DNA of 64,000 nucleotides from an uncultured Bacilli bacterium (GCA_934168325.1 CAKPNG010000001.1:62001-126000); one strand, 5' to 3'; positions 36,870 to 44,530 are shown, counted from the stretch's first letter. The notes: generated by a model from the sequence alone, not told the origin. Translations and numbers: made by a program.

Positions 36870-37019
36870 ATGGATAAGCGTATATTTAAGAAAACTGGTG
36901 AAGAACTTCAACAGTATCTAGCATTTAAGCGAAAACATTTTTTTGTTCCCGCCAAGAAAGGAAAAGGTTCTTTTAAAAGGCAAGAAAAACATTCAAAAAA
37001 TTTCGAGAACGTAGTGTAA
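36870..37019 (+). CDS. Small basic protein resembling ribosome-rescue factor ArfA
   Basis: 49 residues from ATG 36870 with AAAGGAGCAG upstream. The C-terminal half FVPAKKGKGSFKRQEKHSKN resembles the KKGKGSYxRKGKH segment of ArfA, the alternative rescue factor that recruits RF2 to stalled ribosomes. The rest (MDKRIFKKTGEELQQYL) does not match ArfA. Its end overlaps the following tRNA by 16 bases, so one RNA serves both. In a recoded phage, ribosome rescue would be useful. Similarity is by eye over about 20 residues only. Confidence 0.55.
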   Translation: MDKRIFKKTGEELQQYLAFKRKHFFVPAKKGKGSFKRQEKHSKNFENVV

Positions 37020-37077
37020 TGGTAGCACCTTTCATTTGGGATGAAAGAGAGTGGTTCGAGTCCAACGTTTTCGACCA
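37004..37077 (+). tRNA. tRNA-Pro(UGG)
   Basis: Acceptor CGAGAAC/GTTTTCG, D arm AGTG-TAATGGTAG-CACC, anticodon stem TTTCA/TGAAA with loop TTTGGGA (TGG at 37037-37039), TTCGAGT T loop with a weak stem, encoded CCA. Reads CCA and other Pro codons. Confidence 0.85.
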
Positions 37078-37106
37078 TCAGTTCTTTTAGAAAAGGAGTG
37101 AAGCCT

Positions 37107-37157
37107 ATGATTGTATTTGAAAGAATAAAGGAAAAGGACAGTCCGCCTAAAAGATGA
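37107..37157 (+). CDS. Possible 16-residue peptide between tRNAs
   Basis: ATG 37107 with AAAAGGAGTGAAG upstream, reading MIVFERIKEKDSPPKR then TGA. The good ribosome site is the only support. It could be a leader peptide or chance. Confidence 0.25.
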   Translation: MIVFERIKEKDSPPKR

Positions 37158-37222
37158 GACTTGTTGAGAGTCGGTAAACTATCAACTCAGTTTTGTAGTT
37201 CTGAATAAAAACTACAAAGTAT

Positions 37223-37299
37223 GGCAATATAGCTCAGTTGGTGGTAGCATTTGACTGTTAATCAAAGGGTCAAGAGTTCAAGTCTCTTTATTGCCTCCA
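37223..37299 (+). tRNA. tRNA-Asn(GUU)
   Basis: Acceptor GGCAATA/TATTGCC, D arm GCTC...GAGC-type (GCTCAGTTGGTGGTAGC), anticodon stem TTTGA/TCAAA with loop CTGTTAA (GTT), T arm AGAG-TTCAAGT-CTCT, encoded CCA. All canonical positions are present. Confidence 0.92.
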
Positions 37300-37374
37300 T
37301 GGGGTGGCTTCGCCCTGACTATATAAAAATGAAGCTTGTGGGCATATTTTCTATTCAAAAAGTGCCCATTTTAT

Positions 37375-37446
37375 CGGATAATAGTTCAACGGGAGAACAA
37401 AGAGGTCGCGCCTTTTATGGTAGTTCAATTCTACCTTATCCGACCA
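37375..37446 (+). tRNA. tRNA-Ala(CGC) by anticodon
   Basis: Acceptor CGGATAA/TTATCCG, D arm GTTC-AACGGGA-GAAC, anticodon stem AAGAG/CTTTT with loop GTCGCGC (CGC at 37407-37409), T arm GGTAG-TTCAATT-CTACC, encoded CCA. It would read GCG. It lacks the G3:U70 pair that normally marks alanine tRNAs, so the amino acid is uncertain. Confidence 0.75.
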
Positions 37447-37551
37447 TTTTCATTATCGTGTATTGATGATGGAAACTCCTATATTCGGTGTTATTTCCGA
37501 ATTTAACTGGTCTTTGGGTATTTCCCAGTCCAAGAAATAACCATTCGCTGT

Positions 37552-37625
37552 GGTTTAGTAGTTTAATGGTAGGATAAAGCTCTTGTAAAGCTTAGGCAAC
37601 AGTCCGATTTTGTTCTAAACCTCCA
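37552..37625 (+). tRNA. tRNA-Thr(UGU)
   Basis: Acceptor GGTTTAG/CTAAACC, anticodon stem AAGCT/AGCTT with loop CTTGTAA (TGT), T arm AACAG-TCCGATT-TTGTT, encoded CCA. Reads ACA. Confidence 0.85.
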
Positions 37626-37757
37626 TCAGTGAAGTCTCGATTACCGATTGCCGGAACTCCACCACAAACAGTTAAATGTCAAATAGTGAATCGAGAGCTA
37701 TTTGCGATGTAGTTTTCTGGTAGGTTTTCTACGTAAAAAAGCCTCCTATTTGCTGGT

Positions 37758-37829
37758 GGTCCGGTAGTTTAATGGTAAAACGCTCTCAGGCACGAGAGAA
37801 ATAGGATGTTCGAATCCCTAAAGACCTCA
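37758..37829 (+). tRNA. Degenerate tRNA-like element
   Basis: It has the order of a tRNA: GGTCCGG start, D-loop GTTTAATGGTAAAAC, hairpin CTCTC-AGGCAC-GAGAG, T-loop-like GTTCGA and a GACC end. But the anticodon loop is six bases, the acceptor pairs only GGTC/GACC, and the end is CTCA instead of CCA. It is either a decayed tRNA or a tRNA-like part of the adjacent large RNA. Confidence 0.45.
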
Positions 37830-37839
37830 TAAGTGAAGC

Positions 37840-38638
37840 GATTTGTAGGTGTTAAATTTCCTGCTCCTTGAGTGGAAACCTTCGGCGTTGTGATTAGTCG
37901 CCTTATCTATCCAAGATATTTCCCATATTCACTTGTAAAAGAATATGGGAACGCGTTAAGCCTAAAGTTATAATCATAACGTATCTTAGTGAAGAACGAA
38001 TACCATCGTGCTAAGAAATAACCCCGTCCGCGATAGGGACGCAATACATAAGTCGATTTGAGGGATACTTCAATTAGACTAAGGTTAAACGGCGTGAGCT
38101 GTCCGACTAGACCAAGGCTGAACTGAGGTCCGTGCAGGGTTATTGTGCTAATCTAATCGCTCTTAAAAGCATTGTCTCATCGCTCTCACAATAGAAGCTT
38201 TAGTGAATAGCTGAAGCTGAACCCAAGAAGACGGTCGAGTGGCATCGCCCGCAATCGTTGGGAAAGCCAATAAGAGAGTTTGTCGTGAAGTTGAAGAAAT
38301 TCAATGTATAAGATGAGGTCAAAGTACGAGTAGTCCAAGACAAAGACTTCCCGAATTTTAATGGGGGACTATTTAATAGGTAAATAAATTGCTTTACTTT
38401 TCTGAATGGTGGATGAAAGTTTGTCGTAATCAATCGACGAAAGGTTTGTTGTTGCTAGTGCAACATAGGGCAAGAACTTTTGTCAAGACGTTGGCAAGGG
38501 TCAGACTTGTCTTCCTTTTGGCTGAATATAAGAGAAGATTATGTGAGGTAAGGCGAAGGCCTACGATTGTGGTTATAATTTTAGGTTTAACCTAAAAACT
38601 TAAACCGCTCTTTGGGTTATCAGAGCGGGCATCTTTTT
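37840..38638 (+). ncRNA. Large structured noncoding RNA (about 800 nt) in the tRNA array, GOLLD/ROOL-like candidate
   Basis: No supported ORF, and base composition is richer in G+C than the coding regions. Stable local helices include TCCCATATTC/GAATATGGGA (37921-37950, perfect), CTTAG/CTAAG, GTCC-GCGATA-GGGAC, GTTGC-TAGT-GCAAC (38451-38464), GGC-GAAG-GCC, TTTTAGG/CCTAAAA (38579-38597). A terminator-like CCGCTCT/AGAGCGG with TCTTTTTCTTT closes it (38605-38638). Giant ornate RNAs of the GOLLD and ROOL classes are known in phages beside tRNA genes with this size. The class assignment is inference; a covariance search would decide. Confidence 0.6.
38605..38638 (+). terminator. Terminator at the end of the large RNA
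   Basis: CCGCTCT-10 nt-AGAGCGG, then GCATCTTTTTCTTT. Confidence 0.7.
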
Positions 38639-38689
38639 CTTTATTGGGATTTTTTTTGCTCTTTTTAGAAAAATAAAGAGCCGGAATAT

Positions 38690-38763
38690 TGGAGGTTCGT
38701 TCAATAGTAGGACTCATCTCTCTAAAAGATGGAATCGCGGTGCAAATCCACGGCCTCTAGCCA
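38690..38763 (+). tRNA. Amber suppressor tRNA, Sup(CUA), glutamine type
   Basis: Cloverleaf: acceptor TGGAGGT/GCCTCTA, D stem GTTC/GGAC, anticodon stem CATCT/AGATG with loop CTCTAAA, anticodon CTA at 38722-38724, encoded CCA. It pairs with UAG. It has U1-A72 and discriminator G73, the acceptor identity elements of tRNA-Gln, and its D arm matches the tRNA-Gln(UUG) at 39427. This explains the many in-frame TAG codons read as Gln. It lies just after the large RNA's terminator; I see no promoter of its own, so processing of a long transcript is likely. Confidence 0.93.
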
Positions 38764-38808
38764 TGACAGCTTTGAAAGTTCCCCTGTCAAAAATAACAAG
38801 AACTTTCA
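38764..38808 (+). ncRNA. H-type pseudoknot between suppressor and initiator-like tRNAs
   Basis: TGACAG (38764-38769) pairs with CTGTCA (38784... to 38789). The loop TGAAAGTTC (38773-38781) pairs perfectly with GAACTTTCA (38800-38808). Two nested-crossing perfect stems of 6 and 9 bp form an H-type pseudoknot that starts at the base after the suppressor CCA. Confidence 0.65.
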
Positions 38809-38813
38809 GAAAT

Positions 38814-38890
38814 CGCGGAGATGGAGAAAAAGAGTCTCGCAAGGGTCATTACCTTGAAATCAGTTATGGCAGTAATAACCTCCGCACCCA
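38814..38890 (+). tRNA. Initiator-like tRNA-Met(CAU)
   Basis: Acceptor CGCGGAG/CTCCGCA has a C1:A72 mismatch followed by perfect pairs, the hallmark of bacterial initiator tRNA. D stem GAGA/TCTC, anticodon stem CAAGG/CCTTG with loop GTCATTA (CAT), T stem GTTAT/ATAAC, CCA encoded. It lacks the TTC of the T loop and a normal GG in the D loop, and has only two G:C pairs in the anticodon stem, so function needs proof. Confidence 0.65.
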
Positions 38891-38893
38891 TAC

Positions 38894-38968
38894 GGTCCCA
38901 TCATCTAATGGCAAGGATATAACCTTTTCACGGTTAAAATATGAGTTCAATTCTCATTGGGACTCCCA
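38894..38968 (+). tRNA. tRNA-Glu(UUC)
   Basis: Acceptor GGTCCCA/TGGGACT, anticodon stem TAACC/GGTTA with loop TTTTCAC (TTC), T arm ATGAG-TTCAATT-CTCAT, encoded CCA. Body matches bacterial tRNA-Glu closely. Only 3 bases separate it from the previous tRNA. Confidence 0.9.
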
Positions 38969-38974
38969 CTGGTT

Positions 38975-39425
38975 TGTGCATTCCATGATAAAGATGCACT
39001 CATTGGTAGCCAAGCATTAATAGGCACTAAGACAATAGGCGCTCCGTCCGTGGGACAAAGCTACACTCGTAGGGGAGTGAGATTAGTTTTACCCATAGGT
39101 GCATCGCTGGATTGACAATTACAGACTCAATAGGAGGGCAATTGGACTGCCAGCCCAATGATTTTGCTTTTCTAATATTTTTATTGGCTTAAAAAATATT
39201 ACGGTTATGTGCCTGACTTATATTCAGCTGATTTTTGCCGTAAAAAACAGGAGAGATATAAGCGTTTAGACGTTTTATAAGGTTTTATCGCGGACGACGA
39301 GAGAGGTCCGAATAAAAGGTGGTTATTTCTTCCCCACCAAAAGAAATTATAGCTATAACGAGGCTACAGTAAGAACTCGTAAAACTACTGTTCGGCTTGG
39401 GCGGTGTCTATAACCGCCCTTTTTA
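38975..39425 (+). ncRNA. Second structured noncoding RNA (about 450 nt)
   Basis: No ORF. Helices visible: GTGCAT...ATGCAC, CACTC...GAGTG, AATATTTTT...AAAAAATATT, GGAC...GTCC and GGTGG...CCACC. It closes with a strong terminator GGGCGGT/ACCGCCC plus TTTTT at 39399-39425. It links tRNA-Glu to tRNA-Gln. It may be one RNA or the tail of the array transcript. Confidence 0.4.
39399..39425 (+). terminator. Terminator before tRNA-Gln
   Basis: GGGCGGT-7 nt-ACCGCCC followed by TTTTTA. Confidence 0.78.
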
Positions 39426-39426
39426 T

Positions 39427-39500
39427 TGGGCTGTCGTTCAACGGTAGGACAGACGGCTTTGACCCGTCAAACGCTGGGCCAGCACCAGCCAGCCCAACCA
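39427..39500 (+). tRNA. tRNA-Gln(UUG)
   Basis: Acceptor TGGGCTG/CAGCCCA, D arm GTTC-AACGGTA-GGAC, anticodon stem GACGG/CCGTC with loop CTTTGAC (TTG), T stem GCTGG/CCAGC with unusual loop GCCAGCA, encoded CCA. U1-A72 as in Gln tRNAs, discriminator A. It starts 2 bases after a terminator, so it may be partly cut off from the upstream transcript. Confidence 0.85.
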
Positions 39501-39550
39501 TTTTGTCAAATGACAAAACATAAATTAAAATGATGAAAAGGAGAAATTTT

Positions 39551-40840
39551 ATGAAGAAAATTATTTCTGTAATTCTTAGTGTGCTTATGGTAATGGCACT
39601 TGGTATCAATGCTTTTGCACTGACCGCACTTGAGCTTAAACCTGGTGTTCCTACTGTTCAGAGCAAGGTAGTGCTTGAAGATTATTGCGATTTTAATGAG
39701 AGTGGCGAAAATACCTTCATTGCTCAGAGCAACGATGGCGGTAAGTTCTATGTTCCAATTTGCTATAATTATAAAGAGCTTAAAAATATTGAACTTATTG
39801 CAGATGGAATGACTGCTCGTCTTGTAGATTTTAATCCTGAGACAATGGAATATCCTGGTTATTATCCTACTTATTGCCTTCTTGAGGCAAGACAACCTAT
39901 GGATGACCCCAGTACTAAAGGCTTGACTTGGGAAGACGCAAAAGAAATGGCGAAAACCCTTGGCAAACAGAACAAAAAAACCTATCAAATTGTTCCTGAA
40001 CAGTATCTGTATATTGCGGAATTTACTGTAAATGCGAACTATGGAGCTTCTTTTATTCAGGGTAATTTTGAAATTAGAGCTACTGATGTAGAGAGTGGTA
40101 ATCGTCTTTCTACTGGTAAGCAAATTGTTATTCGTGATGTAGTATTTTTTGATTATGAGAATGTGAAATCCGCGGCTCAGTATGATTATGTGCTTAAACT
40201 TGGTGATAAGGGTTATTCTGACTATCGTAGTTATAAAGAGGGTTATCTTGGTTCTGATGTTGATTATGGCGCAACTTGTATTGCAAAGTCCGCGTTTAGA
40301 GCAATTGAAGGGAAAAAACTCTCTATTGAACTTAATCCTACTGATAAGCTCGTAATGAGCGTCGCCGCGGGCCAGAATAGTGTTAATCTTTCTAACTATT
40401 TCAATGTAGATAAGAAAGCAAAAACTATTAAATTTGGTTTCTATGGCTCGCCCATTATCGCTGATAGCTATTCTTATGAGGTAAATCTGGGTAAAAATGC
40501 TTATGACCTTGCCGAGTTCTTTAATCTTAGAATGAATGAAACTGATGTATATACTTTCTATGTAAAGAAAGATGGAAAAATTGTGGATAGTTTTGTAATA
40601 GATTATGCAAAACAGCAGTCTTATGATGATATTGTGCTGAAAATTACCGGAAAAGGCTCTGCTCTGACTTTTTATGAACTGACTTTGGATGGTTCTCAGG
40701 TAGCTGAAAATAAGACTCCTTCTATTTCTACTTCTAAGCCTGTGGGCGGTGAAGTAAATCCTAACACTGGTGCAGAAGTTATTTTTGAGCACGCTATTTT
40801 TAAAGTTCTTCACGGTAATACTTCTGTTGAACTCTATTAA
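39551..40840 (+). CDS. Secreted or surface protein with signal peptide
   Basis: 429 residues from ATG 39551 (AAAAGGAG upstream). A clear signal peptide, MKKIISVILSVLMVMALGINAFA, is followed by a mature protein of beta-rich and helical parts with no membrane anchor and no cell-wall sorting motif. No TAG codon, and codon use is richer in CTT and GAG than its neighbours. Such exported proteins resemble secreted proteins of Clostridia. In a phage it could alter the infected cell surface, for example to exclude other phages, but no family is recognised. Confidence 0.7.
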   Translation: MKKIISVILSVLMVMALGINAFALTALELKPGVPTVQSKVVLEDYCDFNESGENTFIAQSNDGGKFYVPICYNYKELKNIELIADGMTARLVDFNPETMEYPGYYPTYCLLEARQPMDDPSTKGLTWEDAKEMAKTLGKQNKKTYQIVPEQYLYIAEFTVNANYGASFIQGNFEIRATDVESGNRLSTGKQIVIRDVVFFDYENVKSAAQYDYVLKLGDKGYSDYRSYKEGYLGSDVDYGATCIAKSAFRAIEGKKLSIELNPTDKLVMSVAAGQNSVNLSNYFNVDKKAKTIKFGFYGSPIIADSYSYEVNLGKNAYDLAEFFNLRMNETDVYTFYVKKDGKIVDSFVIDYAKQQSYDDIVLKITGKGSALTFYELTLDGSQVAENKTPSISTSKPVGGEVNPNTGAEVIFEHAIFKVLHGNTSVELY

Positions 40841-40863
40841 GTTTTAATGGTTTAATTCTCAAG

Positions 40864-40900
40864 GAGCAGTAAATTTTTATATTTACTGCTCTATTTTTTT
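40864..40900 (+). terminator. Terminator of the secreted protein gene
   Basis: GAGCAGTAAAT-6 nt-ATTTACTGCTC, then TATTTTTTT. Confidence 0.85.
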
Positions 40901-40941
40901 ACTTAAATTTAGAGCATAAGCCAAGAAGCGACGCATAAAAT

Positions 40942-40970
40942 TTGACTTTTCTTTGGACTTATGCTATAAT
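40942..40970 (+). promoter_or_regulatory. Promoter of the wall hydrolase operon
   Basis: TTGACT, 17 bases, TATAAT. Confidence 0.82.
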
Positions 40971-41003
40971 TACTTTATAAAATATTGAAAAGGAGTCGTT
41001 TAA

Positions 41004-41648
41004 TTGAGTAGAGCAACAAAAATATTTTTTGCTGTTATCTTAACTCTGCTGTGCATCCGTTGCTGTTCTGTTGAGACCTCGGCCACAACAACTAACATCA
41101 TAGATAGAACAGTTAAACTTATTCCGAAACAAAAAGAAATTGTAATTACATTAAAAGAATCAGAATATTCTATGTTTTCAGATGAAATTGAAGTTTTAGT
41201 TTCTAATGAAGACCGCGAAAACATTTTAGCTTTGGCTGACGAGCATAAGGCTGATATTGAATGTTTAGCAAAAATTATTTGGGTAGAGGGTGGCGGAGAA
41301 TCGCTTGAGTTCCAATCAGCAGTTGCTTGGACAATTTTTAACCATTTAGACTGTGGAGACTGGGGATCTACCTTAACGGATGTTATAACCTATCCTGGGC
41401 ACTTCGCTTGGGACAAATATGCACCAGTTAATGACCTTCAGCTTAAATTGGCTAAAGATATTTTTATGCGGTGGGCACTTGAAAAAGCAGGCTATTTTGA
41501 TGTTGGTAGAACGCTTCCCGCTGATTTTATTTATTTTTGGGCTAATTCCAAAGGTGAATGTAGATTTAATACGGTGTATGGAGTTAAAGAAGGAGCATGG
41601 GACTGGTCTTTACCATCCCCTTATGAGAATTGGCAGAAGAACAATTGA
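41004..41648 (+). CDS. SleB-like cell wall hydrolase, exported
   Basis: 214 residues from a TTG start with AAAAGGAG upstream. A signal-like N-terminus (KIFFAVILTLLCIRCC) precedes a Hydrolase_2/SleB domain: LAKIIWVEGGGESLEFQSAVAWTIFNHL carries the catalytic Glu. YPGHFAWDKY, FIYFWANSKGECRF and the C-terminus follow. SleB-type enzymes are lytic transglycosylases acting on peptidoglycan. In the phage it could act in lysis or as an exported wall-remodelling enzyme. It shares a transcript with the 577-aa protein. Confidence 0.8.
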   Translation: MSRATKIFFAVILTLLCIRCCSVETSATTTNIIDRTVKLIPKQKEIVITLKESEYSMFSDEIEVLVSNEDRENILALADEHKADIECLAKIIWVEGGGESLEFQSAVAWTIFNHLDCGDWGSTLTDVITYPGHFAWDKYAPVNDLQLKLAKDIFMRWALEKAGYFDVGRTLPADFIYFWANSKGECRFNTVYGVKEGAWDWSLPSPYENWQKNN

Positions 41649-41690
41649 GTTCTTCTGTCTTTTTTTACTTAGATTTAGAGAGGTGAGAAA

Positions 41691-43424
41691 ATGGCAAAAG
41701 TTGAAGAAGGAGCAAAAGGCGGTAGTTTAACTGTCTTAGGAAGAAAAGGAAAAGTCGGAACTTTTTCTTATATGAACGATGATGAATTAGGCAACTATGT
41801 TTATTATCGTAATTTAGAGCAAAACCCAAATAAGTTTGCTCAACATTTAGGAAGGCAAATTAATTCAAAACTTCATGATTATATATCCTATGCAAATACT
41901 GGAAACAAAAAAAATGATGGAAAAAGTTCCTCTGTAATTGCTTTGCGGGCGTTGGCTGAACAAGAAAGAGAAAAAGAAGAAGCATTTTTAACTTTTACTT
42001 TTGGTTCAGACTATAATTTGTCGTTTTAGAGCACTCTTGACCGTTTTAAGGGGCAAAATTTTAGTAATATTTTAACAGTCTTATTTAATGAAAAATTTGC
42101 TTTTGAAGATGATTTACGGCGTTTAAGAAAATAGCTTTAGCATTATGGACCAGACTCCCAATTTACGCCCAACATTTCACGCTTATTTGCTGATTATTTA
42201 CATAAGGCAATTGTCCAATATATTAGAGAAATTACAGAAAATTTAGACATAAAAAAAGGTGTTGAGTAGATCACTCAGCAAGTAGAGAAAAATTGGCCAT
42301 AGGTCATTGAAAATGGACTCCGTTTTATGCTAAATGCGGCTGCGATTAAAGGAGACGGTGATAAAACTTATTTACATATTCTTAAAGAATTAGAAACTCA
42401 AGGGCCGATATAGAATAGCCCTTTATTTAATTTTTTAATGAAGAATTATGATATTTCTAAACATATGACAGCCTTAAAAACATTAGTAAAAGAAATGAAA
42501 TAGAAAAAGAAAATTAACAAAGATGATAATGGATATAGCTTTTCAAAAGTATGGCAAATTAATCATGCTTTAGGTGGTTCAATTACAGAATATTTAGAAA
42601 ATATTGCAACACAAGAACTTGGTAGAGGTTTAAAGGGAAAAGGTTTTAAGGTTTCTGCTACTCATGTGGGCTAGCACGGTAAGAAAGCAGATAATGACTT
42701 TATAATTTGGCAAGGTGAGATGGATGAAGCACAATTATAGGAAATCCTTGATAAAGCTTATTCCACTGGCAATGATTATATAAGTAATGACAAAGCTATT
42801 GCCGGATTAGATAAGATACTTGGGTAGCTCTCTTCTATCAAAGAAGGTTATCATTTATATATATCTGATAAAGACTACTTATTGCGGTCAATTAATGATA
42901 AAGATTATCGTGGTATGACCGCGGGCGACCCAATGACATTAGGAACTTATCGTAAGCTAACTTAGTCAGATGATGAATTTATTACGGCAATTATGAATAC
43001 AATTAATGGAGCTTATGGCGATGATTTGACTGAAGTAGTAAAAAGTCATATTGCGACCGATATAGCTAATTTTGCCTTTGATGGTGTGAGAATTGATGAT
43101 AGTAAAAGTTCTGGTAATGTTAAAGCAGTGCATATTTTTTATTTAAGTGGATACTATGTTCCATTATCTTCTATGTTATTTAAATTGGCTGATGCTTTTA
43201 ATTCAGCAGATGTTAATTAGTATAAGTCCTATGCAAATATTCAATTATCTAAACCAGCAAATATTATGTATCCTTTAGAGCATCCGTTAATTGATGGCGA
43301 TTATAAAAAATACACTCGTGGTATGTGGCATGAATAGGCAATTAATGCCTTAGATACTATTAAAATTGAAGCTTTTTTTATGAAGTCAATGAGAGACTAT
43401 ATTGGCGAGCTTATCAATGTGTAA
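41691..43424 (+). CDS. 577-residue protein with 13 in-frame TAG (Gln) codons, function unknown
   Basis: From ATG 41691 (GAGAGGTGAG upstream) to TAA at 43422. TAG codons occur at 13 sites (for example NLSF-Q-STLD, RLRK-Q-L-Q-HYG, VGVE-Q-ITQQ, MHE-Q-AINA), always between stretches of good coding sequence. No recognised domain. Mixed helical composition with IKKGVEQITQQVEKNWPQVIENGLRF, GKGFKVSATHVGQHGKKADNDFIIWQGEM and a C-terminal SGYYVPLSSMLFKLADAFNSADVN. Size and position before a fibre-module gene and a peptide cassette suggest a structural or adsorption protein. It is the strongest single proof of recoding in the window. Confidence 0.82.
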
Positions 43425-43426
43425 AT

Positions 43427-43455
43427 TTGATTTTTTATTAAAATTGTGATATAAT
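43427..43455 (+). promoter_or_regulatory. Promoter of CXXX cassette B
   Basis: TTGATT, 17 bases, TATAAT, starting directly after the previous stop codon. Confidence 0.8.
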
Positions 43456-43482
43456 TATTATAGAAAAAGGAAAGGTGGTTAA

Positions 43483-43800
43483 ATGGCAAATTTAGTTCAA
43501 TTACGCCGTGGTCAGACTATTCCAGAAGATGGCACTTTGTAGCCTTATGAATTAGGCTATCGTCTAGTTGTTAATAAGTCAGAAAATGATTTGCTTCATC
43601 ATAATGACCGTGAATTTTATATTGGTGATTATGGGACAAAAAAAGAACTAAAAGCAAATCGAATTGATTTATCTTATTTTAATTCTGATGTTCCTTGTGT
43701 TTATATTTACAACAAAGGTGTTTTTTCGGAAAAATCAAATATTTTGCCCATTGGGTCATTAATAATTGAGGTGGAAACTAATGAGTCTGGAACAGTTTAA
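43483..43800 (+). CDS. Fibre-module protein heading cassette B (one TAG read as Gln)
   Basis: 105 residues: LVQLRRGQTIPEDGTL-Q-PYELGYRLVV, then REFYIGDYGTKKELKANRIDLSYFNSD and VYIYNKGVF. The start is the attachment motif of phage fibre proteins (QLRRG ... PxELGxRLV...FYIGD), here as a stand-alone domain. It overlaps the Cys-rich precursor by 20 bases, so the two are translationally coupled, a direct genetic link between fibre module and peptide. Confidence 0.75.
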
Positions 43801-44530
43801 TACGGTTGAAGCACTTGATTTTATTGGTAGCGGAGACCAAGAAATTTTAGGTTTATTAACACAACTTAATCAAGAATTAAAGGCAATTGGGAAAGCTGAA
43901 ATTGCGAATAATGGAGAAATTGCAATTGCAAAAAATTCTACTGTAAAGGCTAATCTCCCGCAAAAAATTTTTGAAGAACTTCAAGAGTATTTTTCGCTTT
44001 ATTATTTAGGTTCAAATATTAGTTTAGATGATATTGGGGAAAAGTTAGCACAAGGTAAAACAGTTGAAGTAATTAACTCCTTAAAGAAATTATCTGACCA
44101 ATTAACTTGGATTAGTGAAAACCGCAATGTTCATAGAGTTGAAACTTGTAATTCAAATTGTACTGCGGGATGTTCAGCTGATTGTAAATCAACTTGTGGT
44201 GATGGATGCACGGGACAGTGTTCAGGCTCTTGCTCAGGGAAATGTGGTGGTGTTTGTTCGAATAGTTGTAGCGGAAGTTGCGGAGATAGCTGCTCAGATA
44301 ATTGTTATACATGGTGCAGTAATAGTTGCGGACAAAGTTGTGAGGGTAGCTGTTCAGATAGCTGTAAAAATGGTTGTCAAGGAAGTGCGAAATGCATTTC
44401 TTGTCGTGATACCGCTTGTGCCAGTTCTTGTTCTGGAGGCTGCAAAGAAACTTGTTCTAAAGCTTGTGCTAACGCTTGTCGAGGAGGCTGCACAGGACTC
44501 GCGAAAAGTGAAACAATAGCTCCACAATAA
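43781..44530 (+). CDS. CXXX-repeat cysteine-rich RiPP precursor B
   Basis: 249 residues from ATG 43781 (GAGGTGG upstream). The leader of ~125 residues lacks cysteine (LSLEQFNT-type start, ILGLLTQLNQELKAIGK, LKKLSDQLTWISENRNVHRVE). The core has about 29 cysteines in C-x3-C spacing with Ser, Gly, Asn, Asp and Lys between (CSADCKSTCGDGCTGQC style). The C-terminus is GLAKSETIAPQ. No TAG. It is the second target of a radical SAM maturase in this phage, shorter than precursor A and with a different leader. Confidence 0.83.
   Translation: MSLEQFNTVEALDFIGSGDQEILGLLTQLNQELKAIGKAEIANNGEIAIAKNSTVKANLPQKIFEELQEYFSLYYLGSNISLDDIGEKLAQGKTVEVINSLKKLSDQLTWISENRNVHRVETCNSNCTAGCSADCKSTCGDGCTGQCSGSCSGKCGGVCSNSCSGSCGDSCSDNCYTWCSNSCGQSCEGSCSDSCKNGCQGSAKCISCRDTACASSCSGGCKETCSKACANACRGGCTGLAKSETIAPQ

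Noticed and set aside
38763..39020. 85-residue plus-strand ORF across the tRNAs
   Set aside because: It runs through the pseudoknot and two tRNAs and has no ribosome site.
38969..39398. Additional tRNAs in the second structured stretch
   Set aside because: Several hairpins look tRNA-like but none gives a 7-base anticodon loop with acceptor pairing.
39506..40813. 435-residue minus-strand ORF opposite the secreted protein
   Set aside because: Shadow of the plus-strand gene, which has a signal peptide, ribosome site and terminator; the antisense protein is low-complexity Ile/Phe/Asn.
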